A program made the position numbers and the translations under genes. Under the pieces are notes generated by a model. It worked only from the letters and a program-made list of their open reading frames with translations, searched no databases and had not been told where the DNA came from. Source: CAZGSG01 sp964528095 (lineage in GTDB: Bacteria; Bacteroidota; Bacteroidia; Chitinophagales; Chitinophagaceae). Taken from it: 22,489 bases of DNA. Below are positions 15,302-22,489 of the stretch, piece after piece; within the stretch, counting starts at the first letter, position 1, and each line of letters begins with the position of its first letter. The stretch covers positions 1 to 22,489 of the forward strand of contig CAZGSG010000072.1 of assembly GCA_964528095.1 (NCBI GenBank). The letters are read 5' to 3'.

Positions 15302-15825
15302 CTACTAAGAAAATAATTGCAAAATTTACTGATGCAGAAATAGCGGATTCTTTTGTTATTTCTGAAAAAATCACTGCAAAACAGAAAAAGGCGGCAGATC
15401 TTCAATTGGGAGATGCCAGGAAAAAGCAGCAGTCGCTAATGACAGAAAAGGAACGGCTTTTACTGCGGCTTTTACAATTGAAATTTCATATCGAGGATCA
15501 TTTGAGCAGTAAGGATTTTAATCCCAAGTATACATTTGGCTATTTTCTTAGCGCATATGTCAGTTTGTTAAACAGGAAAAGAAAACATTTTGCACAGGAG
15601 ATCGATATAGCAGAAACAGAGTTGAGTCAACTAATTAATCGTCACCGCGCGCCTAGCGAGTATATTTTTATCCGTCTTGAAATTCATTCTAATAATTCTA
15701 TACCGGCAGTAGTCTGGTACAAATTGATTGAAAAGGAGAAAGAATATTCATTGATGACCAACAAAGCGCTGCGGCAGCAGGAAAAGAAATATGTAACAAA
15801 TAAGATCCAGGTTAGTATAGGGTAG
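15298..15825 (+). CDS. HigA-like helix-turn-helix protein, putative antitoxin/autoregulator
   Basis: This 175-residue protein has an N-terminal helical, charged half (residues 1-75) that could bind a partner. Residues about 78-150 fit an Xre/HigA helix-turn-helix: FGYFLSAYVSLLNRKRKHFA, EIDIAETELSQLINRHR (recognition helix), then APSEYIFIRLEIHSNNSIPA and VVWYKLIEKEKEYSL, the last matching the 'tspefWlnLq...dL' ending of HigA antitoxins. The C-terminus is basic. Its start codon overlaps the stop of the GNAT-like gene. The likely roles are repression of its own operon through the palindrome at 14795-14815 and neutralisation of the upstream protein; both are inferred. Alternatively it is a plain transcriptional regulator of a metabolic acetyltransferase. 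Confidence 0.78.
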   Translation: MTTKKIIAKFTDAEIADSFVISEKITAKQKKAADLQLGDARKKQQSLMTEKERLLLRLLQLKFHIEDHLSSKDFNPKYTFGYFLSAYVSLLNRKRKHFAQEIDIAETELSQLINRHRAPSEYIFIRLEIHSNNSIPAVVWYKLIEKEKEYSLMTNKALRQQEKKYVTNKIQVSIG

Positions 15826-15955
15826 ATAGGAGGAGTTCTAGGCGGGCCAGGTTTTGCTAAAAACAGATAGCCGATTGTTTTGAATTACTGCTTTTTTGAA
15901 AAGGAGTTTTCATTGGAGCCGGATTTGATCAATCAGTTGCCGCATTGGTTTACGG

Positions 15956-16162
15956 TCAACTATTTTCTTTATCCAGATCCTTTAAAATCTTATTTACATC
16001 TTCCTCGGTTGTTGTAAGTTTTGCTTTACATAGCTTGATGAGTTCCGCAGCTCGTTTCACCTTCTCTGAAAGCTCATCAACCGAAATCTCTCCCTGCTCG
16101 ATCTCGGAGACGATCAGTTGTAGTTCTTCAAAAGCCGCTGTATAATTGGAGGTGTCGCTCAT
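15956..16162 (-). CDS. xseB: Exodeoxyribonuclease VII small subunit
   Basis: This 68-residue protein has the typical two-helix fold of XseB: YTAAFEELQLIVSEIEQGEISVDELSEKVKRAAELIKLCKAKL..., with the conserved 'F E x L x x I v x x l E x G' opening and 'S x ... y e r g x x L ... C ... L' pattern. By family knowledge several XseB chains wrap XseA to form exonuclease VII, which degrades single-stranded DNA to oligonucleotides. It overlaps the end of xseA by 4 nt (16159-16162), so the two are translated together. The start is the only ATG that fits. Confidence 0.93.
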   Translation of the reverse strand: MSDTSNYTAAFEELQLIVSEIEQGEISVDELSEKVKRAAELIKLCKAKLTTTEEDVNKILKDLDKENS

Positions 16163-17694
16163 AATGGATTCGTTTTTGTGGATGTTTGTACGGTACTGCT
16201 GATTGTTCCGTCAAGCAATATAGTCTGTAACTGATCTCCTACTTTTATTTCCTGATTACTTAGTAGTGCTTTGCCTTTGTAAAGGGTAATGCTATAGCCA
16301 CGTTTAAGCACATTCACGGGGCTCATATTATTGATATTTTTTTCAATATTGCTCAATACAGAACTTTCATTTTTAATATATACAGGGATAATGCCAGCCA
16401 GCTTGCCTGTTGTGCGGGCAAATACTTGTTTCTTATCCGAGAGAATCTTCCCTAAACTGGATTCTGTCAGCTGTTTTTTTTGATCAACCAGGAATTTTGC
16501 CCGGTATATTTGTGAAACAGTATCTTTTTTCAAATTTATCGCAAGTTGACGAATATCCTGTTTGGCATTGGAGCATAAAACCAAACTTTCCCTGCGAATC
16601 GTTTCCTGGCTGGCGCCAATATTACTTTTTTCATTCCTGAAGCGAAATAAAGAATATTGGGATAATGAACTTGCCTGCTCTTTTACCTGGTTCCTGTTGT
16701 TATTCAGTATCCCGCCGGTTACCAGGCGTAGTAGTTTTACCTCTGCATGAAATTTTAGTTTTTTTTCTTCAATCAGTCTTTTCGACAGATCTATTATTTT
16801 TTCCTGTGCTTTTTGTACCGGCACCGAAAAATTATGAAAATGCTGAATAAGGTATTCGGCCAGTTTGGTAGGGGTGATGGCATTGGAAAAGGAGATGATC
16901 TCCGCTACTGTTTCATTAGTGGCATGCCCAATGCCTGTAAGAACCGGAATAGGAAACAGGGCGATCTCCCTGGCCAGCTCATAATTATTATAACAGGATA
17001 AACCAATATCACCACCGCCGCCGCGAATGATGGCCACTACATCGAAATGTTCTTTTATTTTTTTGATTCGTTGCAGCTGACCGATTATTGAAGAAACGGC
17101 TTTTTCCCCTTGCAAAAGGGAGGGAAAAAGCAAATGAAAGAATTGGTAGTTCCAACCATTGTTGTCAAGTATTTTTAAAAAATCGGCATACCCCTTACTT
17201 GTGTCAACTGAAATAATAGCGATCCGTTGTGGTAAGAGCGGAAGACTCAGTTGCTTGTTCCGGTCATAGATGCCTTCTTTTTTTAGTTGATCGATCGTTT
17301 CCTGTTTTTCTTTTTCCAGATCGCCGAGTGTATAGCCTGGATCAATATCTACTATCTGGAGCGCGGCGCCATAAACCGGGTCAAACGATATTTTTGCGAG
17401 AAATAATATTTTGATCCCGTCTTTCAGCGGTTCCTTCAATATGTCCAGGAATTTGTTGTTGATCACCTGGTAATCGCTTTTCCGAAGATTAGATCTTATT
17501 TGCGAAATGATCTTGCCATTTTGTTTTTCTACCAATTCTGGATAACAATGCCCCGAATGGCTGTAGAAGTTCAGCTTGTGCATCTCCGCTTTTATCCAAT
17601 AAGTATTTTTGTAACGCTCGGCAATCGTCTTCTGTATGCTCTGGGTCACTTCGAGCAAAGAGAACACGGTTTTATCGTTTATTTTTTCTGACAT
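16159..17694 (-). CDS. xseA: Exodeoxyribonuclease VII large subunit
   Basis: This 511-residue protein is a little longer than the Escherichia coli subunit. An N-terminal OB-fold (about residues 1-110; FSLLEVTQSIQKTI, YWIKAEMHKLNFYSHSGHCY) binds single-stranded DNA. The catalytic core follows (RIAIISVDTSKGYADFLKIL, FHLLFPSLLQGEKA, VAIIRGGGGDIGLSCYNNYELAREIA, PVLTGIGHATNETVAEII). A long coiled-coil arm rich in Lys/Glu precedes the final RGYSITLYKGKALLS block that is characteristic of XseA C-termini. It is a housekeeping DNA repair/recombination nuclease in the cytoplasm. It forms an operon with xseB. No conflict of motifs or frameshift was seen. Confidence 0.95.
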   Translation of the reverse strand: MSEKINDKTVFSLLEVTQSIQKTIAERYKNTYWIKAEMHKLNFYSHSGHCYPELVEKQNGKIISQIRSNLRKSDYQVINNKFLDILKEPLKDGIKILFLAKISFDPVYGAALQIVDIDPGYTLGDLEKEKQETIDQLKKEGIYDRNKQLSLPLLPQRIAIISVDTSKGYADFLKILDNNGWNYQFFHLLFPSLLQGEKAVSSIIGQLQRIKKIKEHFDVVAIIRGGGGDIGLSCYNNYELAREIALFPIPVLTGIGHATNETVAEIISFSNAITPTKLAEYLIQHFHNFSVPVQKAQEKIIDLSKRLIEEKKLKFHAEVKLLRLVTGGILNNNRNQVKEQASSLSQYSLFRFRNEKSNIGASQETIRRESLVLCSNAKQDIRQLAINLKKDTVSQIYRAKFLVDQKKQLTESSLGKILSDKKQVFARTTGKLAGIIPVYIKNESSVLSNIEKNINNMSPVNVLKRGYSITLYKGKALLSNQEIKVGDQLQTILLDGTISSTVQTSTKTNPL

Positions 17695-18353
17695 GATCAG
17701 GTGGGAAGGTAAGAATTTTATCGCAGCATTCGTTTCTTAGAGCGCATAACAGGTGTTGCTATTTCCTTTGTCTGTAAATAAACAGGAAACATAAAATATT
17801 TAACCAGCATGAAAGTCCTGTCCTATTTATATACATCTTTATTCAATATTGACTTCCTTATTTATAACGATATGATAATTTATTGATTGACCGGATATCT
17901 GCTATCCTTTATTATATGGATACGTTCTGCGATATATTGTCAAATAACATATTCAATTTTCTTGAAAAAAGAGGACCCTGGTTTTTTGTATACGTGTAAA
18001 TTCCTATTGTTTTATTCAAAACTATGACATACCTTAATTTTCTTCTATTCAATAAGCCTTATCCAACTCCCTCTCAAAACAAGCGGTGATTTGCTTATGC
18101 TGTATCATCCCGGTAATACGGGGAATTGATGCACAGACGGTAGTTTGCCTCATTATGAAAGCCTGCGTACTTGCAAAAGTTAGCAGCAGGTGGTGTCATG
18201 CCTTTTCTGATTAGCCATGAATTATACTTAAGACTATACGGGCACGCAGGCCGGTGTTGCCTTCTATAGTTATCTACGGTATTCATACCCTTGAATGCGT
18301 TGGTTATACTATTGTCCCATCTATCATTCATTTATAAAAAGCAATCAGCAATT
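17695..18353. other. Divergent intergenic region, about 660 bp
   Basis: This lies between xseA (-) and the fibre operon (+) and must carry both promoters. It is A/T-rich in its left part. No exact TAnnTTTG element was found close to either start. A 78-codon minus-strand frame (18095-18331) is present but has no recognisable family, so it is not called as a gene. Confidence 0.45.
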
Positions 18354-21095
18354 ATGCGAAAATTTAAATTGTTATCCTCCTGCATCGGTATTATATTGTT
18401 TATGCAGCATGCAATGGCACAGGTATTACCACCTGTACCGTCAGTGATCAGCGTCCTTGACCGTGTATTTACTTATACCAACGTATCATTGCAAAATACC
18501 GGTAAAAATTATTTTAATGCTAATCCCGGTGATAATATCTCGATCTCGTTCACGTGGGCCAGTAGTTGTTCTTCTGATCCCGCTAAAGTATATTGTCCGA
18601 CCTGTATTATTCAATTATACTATGGTACTTCGCTGAATGGCACTACTCTTTTTTCCAACTGTTTCACCAGCCAAACCCTCTATCCACCCTGCGGGAAGGG
18701 AGGCAATGTGACAGGCTCTTTTGTGGCGCCACTTACACCGGGTGTGTATTATATAACACAGGCCTTGGGTTTGGACCTTAGATGTAACCCGAATGGTCTT
18801 GGCCAGGCAAATAGCCTCAACTATGCATTTGCAGTAGTAACTGTAAATGGATTTACCTGGCAGAAAAGTGGGACTAATATTTTTTATGGTCCCGGAAATG
18901 TGGGTATCGGCACACCCACTCCAACCACCACGCTTGATGTACACGGGTCTATCGGGATCAATGGGAGACCCGTGATAGATAATACAGGCAAATGGGTTGG
19001 TGATACAACAGGGATATCCGGCAAGAACGGCTCTATCTGGTATTCGGGTAATATCAACCCCGCCGATACACTTGGTCATAACAATGATCTGTACTTAAAC
19101 ACTGTCACCGATAGTCTATTTCAGAAAAAGAACAGCAACTGGCAACGCATCGCGTATTTAAAAGGGCGCCAGGGTGACAACGGCACTGCCGGCTCCATAT
19201 GGTATTCAGGCACGGGCAATCCCGCTAACAATATCGGCAATAATAGCGATATGTACCTGAACACGATAACCGATAGTCTGTTTCAAAAAGCGGGAGCTAA
19301 CTGGCAACGCATCGCCTATGTAAAAGGTGCACAGGGGAGTAATGGTTCTGTATGGCTTTATGGTACTATTAATCCTGCAAGTGGCATTGGTAATAATAAT
19401 GATGTTTACCTGAATACGACAACAGATAGTCTGTTTCAAAAAACGGCGAATGTATGGCAACGCATCGCTTCTGTAAAAGGAGCAAAGGGCGATAATGGCG
19501 GCAATGGTTCTGTATGGCTTCATGGTACTACTAACCCGATCGCTGGCATTGGTAACAATAATGATGTGTACCTGAATACCACAACAGATAGTCTGTTTCA
19601 AAAAACGGCGAATGTATGGCAACGCATCGCTTCTGTAAAAGGAGCAAAGGGTGATAATGGCGGCAATGGCTCTTTATGGCTTTATGGTACTACCAATCCG
19701 ACCGGCGGCATTGGTAACAATAACGATGTGTACCTGAATACCACAACAGATAGTCTGTTTCAAAAAACGGCAAATGTGTGGCAACGCATCGCTTTAGTAA
19801 AAGGAGCAAAGGGTGATAATGGTAGTAATGGGTCTATCTGGTATTCCGGTAGTAGCAATCCTCCATCGGCAACTGGCAATAATAACGATCTATACCTGAA
19901 TACAACAACGGATAGTCTTTTTCAAAAACAAAATAATAGCTGGAGAAGCATCACCTACCTTAAAGGTCCTCGCGGACCCGATGGAAAACAAGGGCCGGAA
20001 GGACCAAAGGGCCCGGAAGGTCCCAGTGGCCCAGACTGTACAATTCCGTGTACAACAGCCGCAGCCGCTGCCGCCGCATCAGCAACATTAGCCGCAGGTT
20101 CTGCGACACTTGCTGGCGGTTCTGCAGCATTGGCTGCTACTTCCGCGGAAGGGGCCGTTGCGTCAGCAGCAGGCGCAGTTGTATCAGCGGGCGAAGCAAC
20201 TGCAGCATCTGCCAGTGCGACCGCATCCGCAACAAGAGCAGGAACCTCCGCAACAGAAGCTTCTACTTCTGCGAGTGAAGCAAAATCCGCAGAAACAAAT
20301 GCGAAACAAAATGCGAATAATTCCAAACTATCCGCAGACTCATCCAAAGCATATGCGGATGAAGCAAAGAAATTAATGAATGGAAATGCGGAAGGAGATC
20401 TTTCAGGAAAATATCCTGCTCCATCGGTTATTAAGATACAAGGCAAACCGGTATCTGTGCTTGCACCCACTAAAGGACAGATAATGAAATGGGTAAACAA
20501 TGAATGGGCACCTGCCAATCCCGATACAACAAGGTATAAAGCCGGTAAAGGAATTACTATACACAATGATACGATCAGCAGTACTGTTAATCCGGGCTGG
20601 ATGGTGGATTCGGTCAAACGTGACACATCTAATTTATACGCGGCTGTCAAGGGAAATATTGGCATCGGAACAAAACAACCCCAGGCATTATTTCATGTGC
20701 AGGGAGGTATAAAGGGGCGCGTTGATAGCAGTTTTGTAGTCAGGCGCGATGGTAATGTAGGTATCGGAACAATGGCAACGGATGCGAAGTATAAACTGGC
20801 AGTGAAAGGAGAGATAAGAGCAGAAGCTGTTACAGTAGAATCTGATTGGGCGGATTATATTTTCGGGCCTTCTCACCGGTTAAGACCGCTACATGAAGTT
20901 GACGCATTTATTAAAGAGCATAAACATTTGCCCGATGTACCATCGGCAGCTGATATAGCCCGTGATGGATTAAGTCTTGGAGAAATGCAGAAAATAACCA
21001 TGGCCAAAGTAGAGGAGCTTACCTTATACATTCTGGAATTAAAAAAGCAGAACGAAACCCTTGCCAATGAAATAAAAAAACTTAAAAAAAGATAA
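18354..21095 (+). CDS. Large tail-fibre-like surface protein with tandem repeats, collagen-like tract and Ala-rich stalk
   Basis: From the ATG at 18354 the product has 913 residues with signal peptide MRKFKLLSSCIGIILFMQHAMA|Q. In order: a six-Cys beta-rich head (about 24-165); a GNVGIGT segment (about 178-215); six repeats of 51-54 residues from residue 226 (GSIWYSGxxNP...GNNNDxYLNTxTDSLFQK...W..I...KG.xGdnG), a pattern also seen in phage collagen-like tail fibres; a collagen-like GPRGPDG...GPSGPDC tract (about 538-562); an Ala/Ser-rich stalk (about 567-680); GNIGIGT and GNVGIGT strands; and a C-terminal RPLHEVDAFIKEHKHLP ... GEMQKITMAKVEELTLYILEL coiled coil common in Bacteroidota surface proteins. 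A trimeric fibre is inferred. No T9SS sorting domain is visible. The next gene starts 1 nt after its stop. Confidence 0.88.
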   Translation: MRKFKLLSSCIGIILFMQHAMAQVLPPVPSVISVLDRVFTYTNVSLQNTGKNYFNANPGDNISISFTWASSCSSDPAKVYCPTCIIQLYYGTSLNGTTLFSNCFTSQTLYPPCGKGGNVTGSFVAPLTPGVYYITQALGLDLRCNPNGLGQANSLNYAFAVVTVNGFTWQKSGTNIFYGPGNVGIGTPTPTTTLDVHGSIGINGRPVIDNTGKWVGDTTGISGKNGSIWYSGNINPADTLGHNNDLYLNTVTDSLFQKKNSNWQRIAYLKGRQGDNGTAGSIWYSGTGNPANNIGNNSDMYLNTITDSLFQKAGANWQRIAYVKGAQGSNGSVWLYGTINPASGIGNNNDVYLNTTTDSLFQKTANVWQRIASVKGAKGDNGGNGSVWLHGTTNPIAGIGNNNDVYLNTTTDSLFQKTANVWQRIASVKGAKGDNGGNGSLWLYGTTNPTGGIGNNNDVYLNTTTDSLFQKTANVWQRIALVKGAKGDNGSNGSIWYSGSSNPPSATGNNNDLYLNTTTDSLFQKQNNSWRSITYLKGPRGPDGKQGPEGPKGPEGPSGPDCTIPCTTAAAAAAASATLAAGSATLAGGSAALAATSAEGAVASAAGAVVSAGEATAASASATASATRAGTSATEASTSASEAKSAETNAKQNANNSKLSADSSKAYADEAKKLMNGNAEGDLSGKYPAPSVIKIQGKPVSVLAPTKGQIMKWVNNEWAPANPDTTRYKAGKGITIHNDTISSTVNPGWMVDSVKRDTSNLYAAVKGNIGIGTKQPQALFHVQGGIKGRVDSSFVVRRDGNVGIGTMATDAKYKLAVKGEIRAEAVTVESDWADYIFGPSHRLRPLHEVDAFIKEHKHLPDVPSAADIARDGLSLGEMQKITMAKVEELTLYILELKKQNETLANEIKKLKKR
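19029..19991 (+). repeat. Six tandem in-frame repeats of 162 bp (one of 153 bp)
   Basis: Unit starts, each at the Gly codon of GS(I/V/L)W, are 19029, 19191, 19344, 19506, 19668 and 19830. All steps are 162 bp except 19191 to 19344 (153 bp, three codons shorter at the linker). Units 3, 4 and 5 are nearly identical over long stretches (for example CTGTTTCAAAAAACGGC), pointing to recent duplication within the gene. Units 1, 2 and 6 are more diverged. Confidence 0.9.
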
Positions 21096-21096
21096 T

Positions 21097-22194
21097 ATGC
21101 AATTTAAGTTTTTATTATTGCTTATCTGCTCGCTGCATACAGCCGCAGACGCACAAACATTGGATATACACCATATTGATGTAGGGCAGGGAGATGCCAC
21201 ATTCATTGTAGCGAAAGATTCGAATGGTACTGTTGTGAATACGGTACTGTTAGATGGAGGATTAAAACGCAACGGCCAGCCGATCATTACCTACATTACC
21301 ACCGTTTTGAATATCTCCCGGATCAATTATGTTATCGCATCTCATTACGATGTAGATCATGTAAGCGGGCTTGCCGTGGTACTGGAATACGCGCGAAAGA
21401 ACCCCGGGACATTGACTGTTGATAGCGTGATGGACAGGGGGTTGGTATTATATAATAATCCAAAGAAGGGAAAAGCATATAAAACCCAGGCAGCTTTATA
21501 TGGCGCGAGAAGAAAGACATTGGTTCCAGGCAAAAAAATCATCCTGTATAACGATCTGACAGGAGGTACCCGCACCGGGGCCTATACTATTTCCATGGAT
21601 TGCCTTTGCGTAAACGGAAATGTATATGTAGATGATTCGACAAATTACAATGCCGTTGCTGCAATTACTAATAAGGATGAGAACGATCTATCGACCGGTT
21701 TCATCCTCCGTTATGGGAAATTCAAATACCTTACCTGCGGAGATATTGGCGGTAAGCGTGGTAAGCAGGCAGCAACCTGTGATGGAAGCTATGGTTGCAA
21801 TTTTGCCGATCTTGAAACAAATGTAATAGCAGTTGCGGGTCAGGTAAGCGCTTACAAACTCAATCACCATGGCAGCAGGTGCAGTTCGAACTTTAACTGG
21901 GTGTCACAGGTCGTATCGCCGGTTGCCGTTATCTCAAGTGGCAAGGCAGGCACGTACAAGCATCCCCGCGAAGAAGTGGTACAGGAACTGAATAGCAGTG
22001 ATAGTTTGGTAAATTTTTATATGACATCAGCTGTCAACTATTACGGAAGAAGTATAACCGCGCCTGGCAAAGGGATTTTAAATCCTGCTTCAGGTCAACC
22101 AATTAACCTGTCTGTATTGAGGGTCAACTATGGCATCAATATCACGACCAGGAGTGTTTTTTCTGTCCAGGGTACCCGTTACGATAAATATTAA
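21097..22194 (+). CDS. Secreted ComEC-like metallo-beta-lactamase-fold hydrolase
   Basis: This 365-residue protein has signal peptide MQFKFLLLLICSLHTAADA|Q. The MBL motifs follow the ComEC/Rec2 pattern: HIDVGQGDATFIV (residues 26-38), VLLDGG (50-55), the metal motif SHYDVDHVSGL with H83, D85, D87 and H88, then YLTCGDIGG and YKLNHHGSRCS, and a late 'AVISSGKAGTYKHPREEV'. Family members include the nuclease domain of ComEC and other phosphodiesterases; here the domain is free and exported, so a periplasmic or surface substrate is inferred. An insertion of about 90 residues with Cys pairs (DCLCVNG, CDGSYGC) lies between the second and fourth motifs. It starts 1 nt after the fibre gene, hence co-transcribed. 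The substrate is unknown. Confidence 0.9.
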   Translation: MQFKFLLLLICSLHTAADAQTLDIHHIDVGQGDATFIVAKDSNGTVVNTVLLDGGLKRNGQPIITYITTVLNISRINYVIASHYDVDHVSGLAVVLEYARKNPGTLTVDSVMDRGLVLYNNPKKGKAYKTQAALYGARRKTLVPGKKIILYNDLTGGTRTGAYTISMDCLCVNGNVYVDDSTNYNAVAAITNKDENDLSTGFILRYGKFKYLTCGDIGGKRGKQAATCDGSYGCNFADLETNVIAVAGQVSAYKLNHHGSRCSSNFNWVSQVVSPVAVISSGKAGTYKHPREEVVQELNSSDSLVNFYMTSAVNYYGRSITAPGKGILNPASGQPINLSVLRVNYGINITTRSVFSVQGTRYDKY

Positions 22195-22205
22195 ATGCAT
22201 ATACC

Positions 22206-22489
22206 ATGAATTATCTTAAAATAATACCAACTCTTTTATTTAGTGTATTGGTTGTTGTTAAAACAGCCTGTGCAACGGATACGCTTAGCGTAATGATAGT
22301 GGCTACGCCTGCCGCTATCAATGGAATGGGAGGGCCCTTAATGGCGCAAGTAAAAGTAAATATTGATATTGCTAATATAAACGCATCCTTCAGGAACAGT
22401 CGCATCGATGGTTACGTAAACGTGGTACGCACCGATGTGCTGGATCTTTATGAAGACCTTTGTATGTATGATATGCTAAGCAATATCCT
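22206..22489 (+). CDS. Exported protein of unknown function, 3' end cut by window
   Basis: From the ATG at 22206, 94 codons are open to the window edge. The N-terminus MNYLKIIPTLLFSVLVVVKTACA|TD is a signal peptide; the Cys is not in a convincing lipobox. The mature part seen so far (TLSVMIVATPAAINGMGGP, then AQVKVNIDIANINASF, GYVNVVRTDVLDLYEDL) is not recognised. It starts 11 nt after the MBL gene stop, making it the third gene of the fibre operon. Another ATG at 22195 stops after four codons and is not a start. Confidence 0.75.
   Translation, partial: MNYLKIIPTLLFSVLVVVKTACATDTLSVMIVATPAAINGMGGPLMAQVKVNIDIANINASFRNSRIDGYVNVVRTDVLDLYEDLCMYDMLSNI

Noticed and set aside
18095..18331. 78-codon minus-strand frame upstream of the fibre gene
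   Set aside because: It has no recognisable domain, no clear promoter, and overlaps the leader of the fibre gene; a real small gene cannot be excluded, but nothing supports it beyond being open.
18291..18353. Upstream in-frame start of the fibre gene
   Set aside because: It would place 21 residues before the signal peptide; the ATG at 18354 gives a standard signal peptide.
19029..19991. CRISPR-like or satellite array
   Set aside because: The 162-bp repeats are in frame, encode a conserved protein unit and have no alternating unique spacers.
19955..20665. 236-codon minus-strand frame antisense to the fibre stalk
   Set aside because: Its Ala/Pro/Gly-rich sequence mirrors the low-complexity collagen and Ala tracts on the coding strand; it is a shadow frame.
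18354..22489. Prophage tail region
   Set aside because: Tail-fibre-like repeats are present, but all three products have signal peptides and no capsid, tail, terminase or integrase gene is seen in the window.

Overview
The window looks like a chromosomal segment of a Bacteroidota bacterium, most likely of the Chitinophaga/Niastella kind (Chitinophagaceae). The signs are a protein with a type IX secretion (T9SS) type A sorting tail, many Sec signal peptides cleaved just before Gln, LytTR/LytS regulators, a DUF6600-like lipoprotein, a S74-like 'GNVGIGT' surface fibre, no Shine-Dalgarno sites before starts, and one clean Bacteroidota -7 promoter element (TAnnTTTG). The genus is inference. No tRNA, rRNA, insertion sequence or CRISPR array was seen.

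Layout. 1-1749 (-) is the propeller half of a secreted S9 (DPP-IV-like) peptidase that runs off the left edge. 2154-2993 (+) is a secreted HAD acid phosphatase of the e(P4) family. 3022-3732 (-) is an unrecognised membrane protein with a HEQTH motif. 4086-5057 (+) is a CPBP/CAAX-type membrane protease, convergent across a 13-bp-arm palindrome with an orphan REC-LytTR response regulator (5142-5879, -). 6411-10088 (-) is a three-gene envelope operon (OmpA-like protein, beta-helix-like secreted protein, T9SS cargo) ending in a good intrinsic terminator. A gene-free kilobase (10089-11121) follows, then a stand-alone LytTR protein (+) convergent with a LytS-type histidine kinase (-), then a DUF6600-like lipoprotein (+) with a strong terminator.

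14795-15825 (+) is a compact two-gene unit: a small GNAT-like protein overlapping by 4 nt a HigA-like helix-turn-helix protein, with a perfect inverted-repeat operator lying between the predicted -33 and -7 promoter elements. This is organised like an autoregulated toxin-antitoxin module, but the pairing and gene order differ from the usual GNAT/RHH modules. Next come the housekeeping genes xseB-xseA (exonuclease VII, -).

The right end (18354 onward, +) is a tightly packed operon of exported proteins: a 913-residue phage-tail-fibre-like surface protein (six tandem 51-54-residue repeats, collagen-like tract, Ala-rich stalk, Bacteroidota C-terminal trimerisation/coiled-coil domain), a secreted ComEC-like metallo-beta-lactamase-fold hydrolase 1 nt later, and a third exported protein of unknown function cut off by the window edge. 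The two strongest candidates for something undescribed are the GNAT/HTH module and the fibre/MBL operon.
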